Source of the DNA: Paraspadella gotoi
Taxonomy: Eukaryota; Chaetognatha
NCBI GenBank assembly: GCA_051294375.1
Contig: CM119266.1
Coordinates: 21,341,987-21,405,986, forward strand
Direction: 5' to 3'
Length of the DNA: 64,000 nt
The notes under the pieces are model-generated. The model saw only the letters and a program-made list of their open reading frames with translations, ran no database searches and had not been told where the DNA came from. Below, piece after piece: positions 59,128-64,000 of this stretch. The number at the start of each line of letters is the position of its first letter. The first letter of the stretch is position 1. The position numbers and the translations under genes were made by a program.

Positions 59128-62100
59128 TTACGCCTTACCTTTTTCCGCCTTCTTCTTCCTCGCCTCCCTCGCCTTAAGATCCGCCTCTTCGTACAATTCC
59201 TTGTACTGCGACCAGAAGATCAGTTTGGTTGTCTGCGTCGTCGGTTCGTAGACCGCAGCGTAGTCTTGACGCCAAGTGCACTTGTTAGCCTTTATGAAAA
59301 ATAAATAATGGAGTCGGTGTTAGTTGTCGGTTAAAACGCTCATGGGTGCTATCTAATACTACAATATGTGTTATCGTAGGCATTTCAGGTCGCGGAGTTT
59401 TGGGATTTCGATAAATTCGCCACACGCTATTTCTAAACTAAATAAAATCAATCTTAAAGCAAACAATAATTAAAATCTTTCGTTAATTTTTTTAAAAGTT
59501 TATCTTTTAAAGTAACTAAAAACTCCATCTCTGACCTCAACGAAACTAGACCACAGGGTCAGCTTCGCCGACTGAGTTTCCGAATCGTAAACGACTGTTT
59601 GCTCTGGAATCCTCTTTCTATTTTTAGTAACGTTTCCCATCCCCAACTTTTTCCCTTCGACACGAAAATTTCGATCGAAAATCGAATCTTCGTACGTCTT
59701 CCAAAAGACGAGCCGTACGGACTGGGTGTCCGGTTCGTACAGCGCTGCGTAGGCTTGAGTCCACGTTGGCTTATTAGTCTGGCGCGAGGCGATGGGGCGT
59801 GTTAGTTGAAACGGAGAGCGTACGTACAAAGTGCAAGTATTAATTTTGTTAATAAGGAAAAGGGAAACACTCGTTTGTTAGTAAAGATCGCAAAAAAATA
59901 TAGTAACATAGTGATACGTAGGTAAGTAATTTACAGCGACGACTTTAAATAGATGTAATTTAAAACTTAACACGAAAAAATATGATTTTCAATTTGATTT
60001 GAATTGCAGTCTCTGCGTGGGCGAGTCTTTTGTTGGTCTATCTAACTGTCTGTCTGACTTTCTTAACTCTTTATCTTCCTCTCTCTTTCTCTCTGTCTCG
60101 CAAAAGTTAAAAAATAACAAAAGTCATCGCCTTAAACAGAAATCATGCGACCCCTTTGGACCAAGATTTTGACAACCCACTATCCTAATTTACCTTGACG
60201 TATTGTTCCCACAGTTTCAGTTGCACCGATTTTGAAGCTTCGTCGTACACTGCAGTGTATTCAGGGATTCTCGGCTTCGGCTTCGGCTTCGGCTTTGGCG
60301 CAGCACCAGTCGCCGGTACTTTCGACGCAGCGACGGGTTTCACCCTGTGATGCTCTAGATAGTCCCTCCAGGTGACCAGCTTGCAAGATTGCGTGGCGGC
60401 GTCGTAGACCGTGGTAAAGTGTCCGACCGGAGGGGGCTTGTTCGTCTCGAGGTATTTGGACCACGTGACCAACTTGGCTTCTCGCGTCGCCGGATCGTAG
60501 ACGACCGTGTATTCCGGCGTCGGCTCGGATTTTTTCGGGGCTGCGGGCTTGGATTCCTCGGCCGCTTGGGGCTTAGACTCTGCCGGTTTAGCCGGTTCCG
60601 CCTCCGGTTTAGCCGCCGGCTGAGACTTGGGCTTTCGCGCGGCGAGGTCGTCGCCGAGATGATCGGCCTCGTAGTCTTTCCAAAAGACGAGCTTGACCGA
60701 TTGAGAAGGCTTGACGTAGACGACCGCGTAGTCCTGCTTCCAGGTGGTCGGATTCTGACCCACGTATTCCTCCCAAGGCTGCAGCTGGACCGATTTGGTC
60801 GCGGGGTCGTAGACGCAGGCATATTCCGGAAGCCTCGCGCGTGGAGAGGAGGCTTTGGCGGGCGGAGGGGCGGAGGCTTGGCAAGGTGCGGCTGCCGGGG
60901 AGACTGGCGCCTCGGATGGCGCCACGGGGGCCGCCGGGGCAGCTTCTTTGACCGGCGCCGGCGCCGCACTGGCTGTTGGTTTTGCGGTCTGGTGAAGGGG
61001 AAAAAAAAACGAACGAAACTGACTGACAGACAGACTAAAAAAAATTGTTCTAAAGAAAAGCGACGACGCATCGATAACCTAAGACTCGGGAGGTCTTCCG
61101 CGAGTCCCCATCGTAATTCCAAAGATTTATCCTTTCGCGTCGATTTTCCGTTACGTCGCGCCTCGACGAATTTAATCGAAAAAAATTCGCTCACCGCCGC
61201 GCCGCCGGAAGATTTCCCGCCGCGAGCCGCCACATCCGCCGCCGAGTAAGTCTCCAGATATTGCTTCCAGAAGATAAGGCGAACGCCCTGCGACGATGGA
61301 TCGTAGACGACCGTGTAGTCTTGTTTGGGGGCCTGAAGGGGAGGCAGAGAGAGGGGGGAGGGGGGGAAAGGGAGAGAGAGGGGGGAGTGGGAGAGAGAGA
61401 GAGAAATATAGTACTATCACCTTTCCAAGTCACGTTTCCTCCCTAATTTTCTTGAAGTGTAACATAAGAGTGATGGAGGCCTTAAACCACCAAAGCCTGT
61501 CCAAAGTCAGGGGCAAGATAGCTTATTTATTAAATGAATGGATAATTTTTATATTGGTTGTACCAATTTCATAAAATTTAACAATTTCAAACTTTTCCGA
61601 CATCTGGCGACTGGAACCAACCTTGTGCGTTCGCCAGTAGGCGTCGAGCAGCATGAGGGCCACGCCCTGACTCTCCGCGTCGTAAACCGCGGTCTGCGCT
61701 GGAAGGCCGGCCATCTTTATTTCCTGCCGGTTCGAAAAAGGAAAAGAAAACTAAACCGTTATATCCCTCAGGGTCAAGAGACGAAAGAAGCGAAAGTAAA
61801 AAAAAATCCGCTTTCATTCTGGAGGAAAAAAAAAAGACTAACAAAACAAATAAAGTATTTATGAGAGTTTTGGTTTACGAGATTTTCTTTTTTTATTACA
61901 ATTTTAATAATTTAACTTTTTTAATTAAATTGTAATCCAAAGATTTATAGTTTAAAAATATAAAATTAATAATGAAAACAAAGGAATGCATCGAAGACGT
62001 TTTCGTCGAAAATCTAGGGAATCGAAATTCGATTTTCGTTCAGGGATAGATATTTCCAGAGGATAAATATTTCATCGAGGAGATTAGTTTCGGAATTAAT

Positions 62101-63050
62101 GTGAAAAAGATTTCCAACGAGATTTGAATTCGTGAGCGGCGGCTGAGGTTCGCACTCCCGTTAACTTTGTCGGAAAATAATAAGGAATTTGGACGGTGTT
62201 TCTCTTTTCACGTCATAACATCGTCATTAATTTAAATTCATGATGAGTTAGAGAAAGTGATTCTTCTTTGCACCACTCATTCGTATGTTTTCGTCTCCAC
62301 CTCCCCCCCCCAAAAAAAAGAAAAAAAATTGGGTCATCCAGACTGGGACGTGAATAAACGAGGCGAAAATATTTCATTTCTTATTGAAACGAAAGACGAA
62401 TTCGACCCGTTTATCCAATCGCGAAAGTGACAGGAGGAAAAAAAAACCCATTCGTGAGCTGATGCGGTTTTGATGGATGAGATCGAAGAAGGTTTTTTTT
62501 ATTTGTTTTTTCGTCTTTGTTTCGCCAGGAAAAAAAATCGTTCATGTAAAATAGAAATAAAAAAAATAATCTCCCTTCCTTATCTTCGACTTCACAACCA
62601 TCTCACCAAACCCCCCCTCGGGCAGAAACAACAACGACAACCAAAAAAAAACAACGCCAACCACACCGACAACGAAAACAACTAGAACCGAAATCTCCCC
62701 CCCCCTTCACCCCTCTCAATTCCCCCAACTTATCCCCCCCCCCCAGAAACCGAGAACCCCCTTCGCCCACCTGTTCGTCGATCCTCCGAGTCTGTTCCTC
62801 AGCTTCGTCGTCTTCGTCGTCGTCGTCGTCGTCGATCTCGTCGTCGCCGACGTCGTCCGTCTCCAGGTGAACCTCGATGGCGTCGATGCAGCGGCGAAGG
62901 CTCTCGAGTCGGGCTCTGGCCAGATCGACGGGCGTCTCGACGGAATCGAGGGTCGTCTTCCTCCGCAGCCTCGTCGCGTGAGAGGGTCGGGGATCGGAGA
63001 GCCAATCGGCGAAGTCGGGATCGATCCGGGGATGACGGGGATTGGCGAAG

Positions 63051-63082
<32 letters not shown>

Positions 63083-63934
63083 AGAGGAGACGCGCGGATG
63101 ATGAGGCGGGCGAAGGTGAGAGGGCGGGTGGAAGGAATCGTGGAGGGATGCATCGTTTTGGATGAAGGAGGGTTGGTGGCGATGATGAAGCGGGTCGTCG
63201 ACGGGTGGGCGTGTAAGGAGATGGGGAGAGTCGTGTCGAGGGCTGTCGGCAAGGAGATCGTGGCGACTGGGGTGCGCGGGTCGATCGATGTGGTCGTTGC
63301 TTTGGTTGAGGTGTTGGTTGTGGAGAAAGAGATGGTTGGACCGAGCTCGAGGCGAATAAGAAGAGAAGTTTTGAGTGCGAGGGGAATGAGGGAAGGTGGA
63401 AAAAGAGGAAGGTGGGTCGTTAGAAAAGTATGAAAGATGCGATCCGTTGGAGTGGGGAAGTGAGGAAAAGGGTAAGGACGAAGAAGTTATCGAATTCCGC
63501 GGCGTCGTCGATTCGGTCCTCAAGGGCGAAGGAAGTTTAGTGGACAACGACGCGGAATACGGAGAGAGCGGGTCGGGATGGAAAGGGGCGTAGCTTCGTT
63601 CGAGCGGAGTTTGGGAGTTCGAGTTAAAGAGGGCGCTAGGGTCGGGGTTGTAATGAGAGAAGCCGCGACGAGGTTGTGGGGGAGAGGCTGGAATGTAAGA
63701 CCTTCTTCGCTGTGAAGGGGAAGAAGGAGTCGTGGTCAAGAAGCGGTCGAAGTGGAGAGAGTTGCGGACGGAGTTGTGGTCGAGGTTGTGGTCGGAAGAG
63801 CGATGCCCCGGCAGGTGGGAGGATCGAGAGTTGTGGTGGTCGGAGTTGTGGTCGAAGTTGTGGTCGGAAAAGCGATGCCCCGGTAGGTGGGAGGATCGAG
63901 CGTTGGCGCCGGCCTTGTCTCGATGGGGATTCAT
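59128..63934 (-). CDS. Tyr/Trp tandem-repeat protein, ~867 aa, six exons, unknown family
   Basis: Exons (minus): 63934-62771, 61723-61622, 61332-61195, 60988-60194, 59778-59536 and 59289-59128; every junction is phase 0 GT-AG. The N-terminal exon (388 aa) is Ser/Pro/His/Arg-rich, begins with a 24-residue duplicated segment (RSSHLPGHR...), has a run of 13 Ser, and ends in a charged, probably helical segment with an Asp/Glu run. Residues ~392-867 hold ten copies of a motif close to VYDxxTQSVKLVxWxxYxE: one each in exons 2, 3 and 6, five in exon 4 and two in exon 5, with Ala/Pro/Lys linkers. No signal peptide or membrane segment is seen. I do not recognise the repeat. Uncertain points: the start (the frame is open upstream), whether exon 1 belongs (its phase fits, but exon 2 has its own ATG at 61714), and the 3' end (a GTAAGG donor overlaps the last codons). 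Confidence 0.72.
61465..61580 (-). repeat. Dispersed ~110-bp element
   Basis: Reverse-orientation copy of 34850-34960, nearly identical over the full shared length. It lies in intron 2 of the Tyr/Trp-repeat gene. Confidence 0.8.
61724..62770. other. First intron of the Tyr/Trp-repeat gene (or intergenic)
   Basis: AT-rich with A and C homopolymers (62305-62330, 62640-62750). No exon is seen. The acceptor at its left end has a strong polypyrimidine tract (TTTTCTTTTCCTTTTTCG) before CAG; the donor at its right end is GTGGGC. Confidence 0.5.
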
Positions 63935-64000
63935 CTCCGGAGGAGTCGTCCTTGGACGGATTCCAATAAAATTTTAAATAGCTATAAAAGTTATCTATTT
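63935..64000 (-). other. Region upstream of the first called codon of the repeat protein
   Basis: The minus-strand frame is still open for some codons before the chosen ATG (63934-63932), so the first exon may begin outside the window or at an upstream acceptor. The right-most 30 bases ('aatagctataaaagttatc') resemble the AT-rich end of a mobile or spacer sequence. Confidence 0.35.

Noticed and set aside
60355-61249. Long frames on both strands overlapping the repeat gene exons (286 and 292 codons)
   Set aside because: They are shadows of the GC-rich exon 60194-60988; only the called frame shows the conserved repeated motif and phase-0 splice sites.
62867-63433. Plus-strand frame of 188 codons
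   Set aside because: It is antisense to the Ser/His-rich exon and made of Gly/Arg/Val strings mirroring its biased codons.

Overview
The window is eukaryotic and almost certainly from a metazoan. Its genes have short exons separated by GT-AG introns and encode secreted or membrane proteins typical of animals: an astacin metalloprotease, a VWA-pentraxin protein, SLC22-type transporters and cysteine-rich secreted proteins. Non-coding DNA is AT-rich and crowded with GA/CT microsatellites. I could not fix the phylum. Five gene models were rebuilt by hand with splice phases that agree at every junction.

Layout. 1-13421: repeat-rich sequence with a minisatellite and a strongly insertion-stretched copy (about 2640-10290) of the astacin locus. 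13447-17110: the clean astacin gene (+). 17110-32300: no confident gene; pyrimidine/purine tracts, assembly gaps, a second stretched copy (about 24860-26950), and two weak candidate first exons. 32310-37593 (-): a 430-aa secreted VWA-pentraxin protein, followed by a 131-aa secreted cysteine-rich protein whose first intron carries a miniature LTR element and a long palindrome. 36296-46249 and 46275-55860: two copies of the same ~9.6 kb, the first increasingly indel-ridden. 51294-57032 (-): two intact tandem SLC22-like transporter genes with the same exon layout. 59128-63934 (-): an 867-aa protein with ten copies of a short Tyr/Trp-rich repeat that I do not recognise.

Assembly caution. Three runs of exactly 25 N (13422, 27291, 46250) lie next to duplicated, error-like sequence. 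At 46250 the evidence is strong: the 3' exons of the cysteine-rich gene lie only left of copy 1, the 5' exons of the second transporter lie only right of copy 2, and both copies share the same mobile-element insertion with the same target-site duplication. The true locus is probably 1-36295 joined to 46275-64000. The stretched copies at 2640-10290 and 24860-26950 look like uncorrected long-read sequence, although a real but extremely insertion-rich duplicate cannot be excluded.

The genes share no evident pathway. Several encode extracellular or surface proteins. The most novel items are the Tyr/Trp-repeat protein, the cysteine-rich secreted protein beside the VWA-pentraxin gene, and the miniature LTR element.
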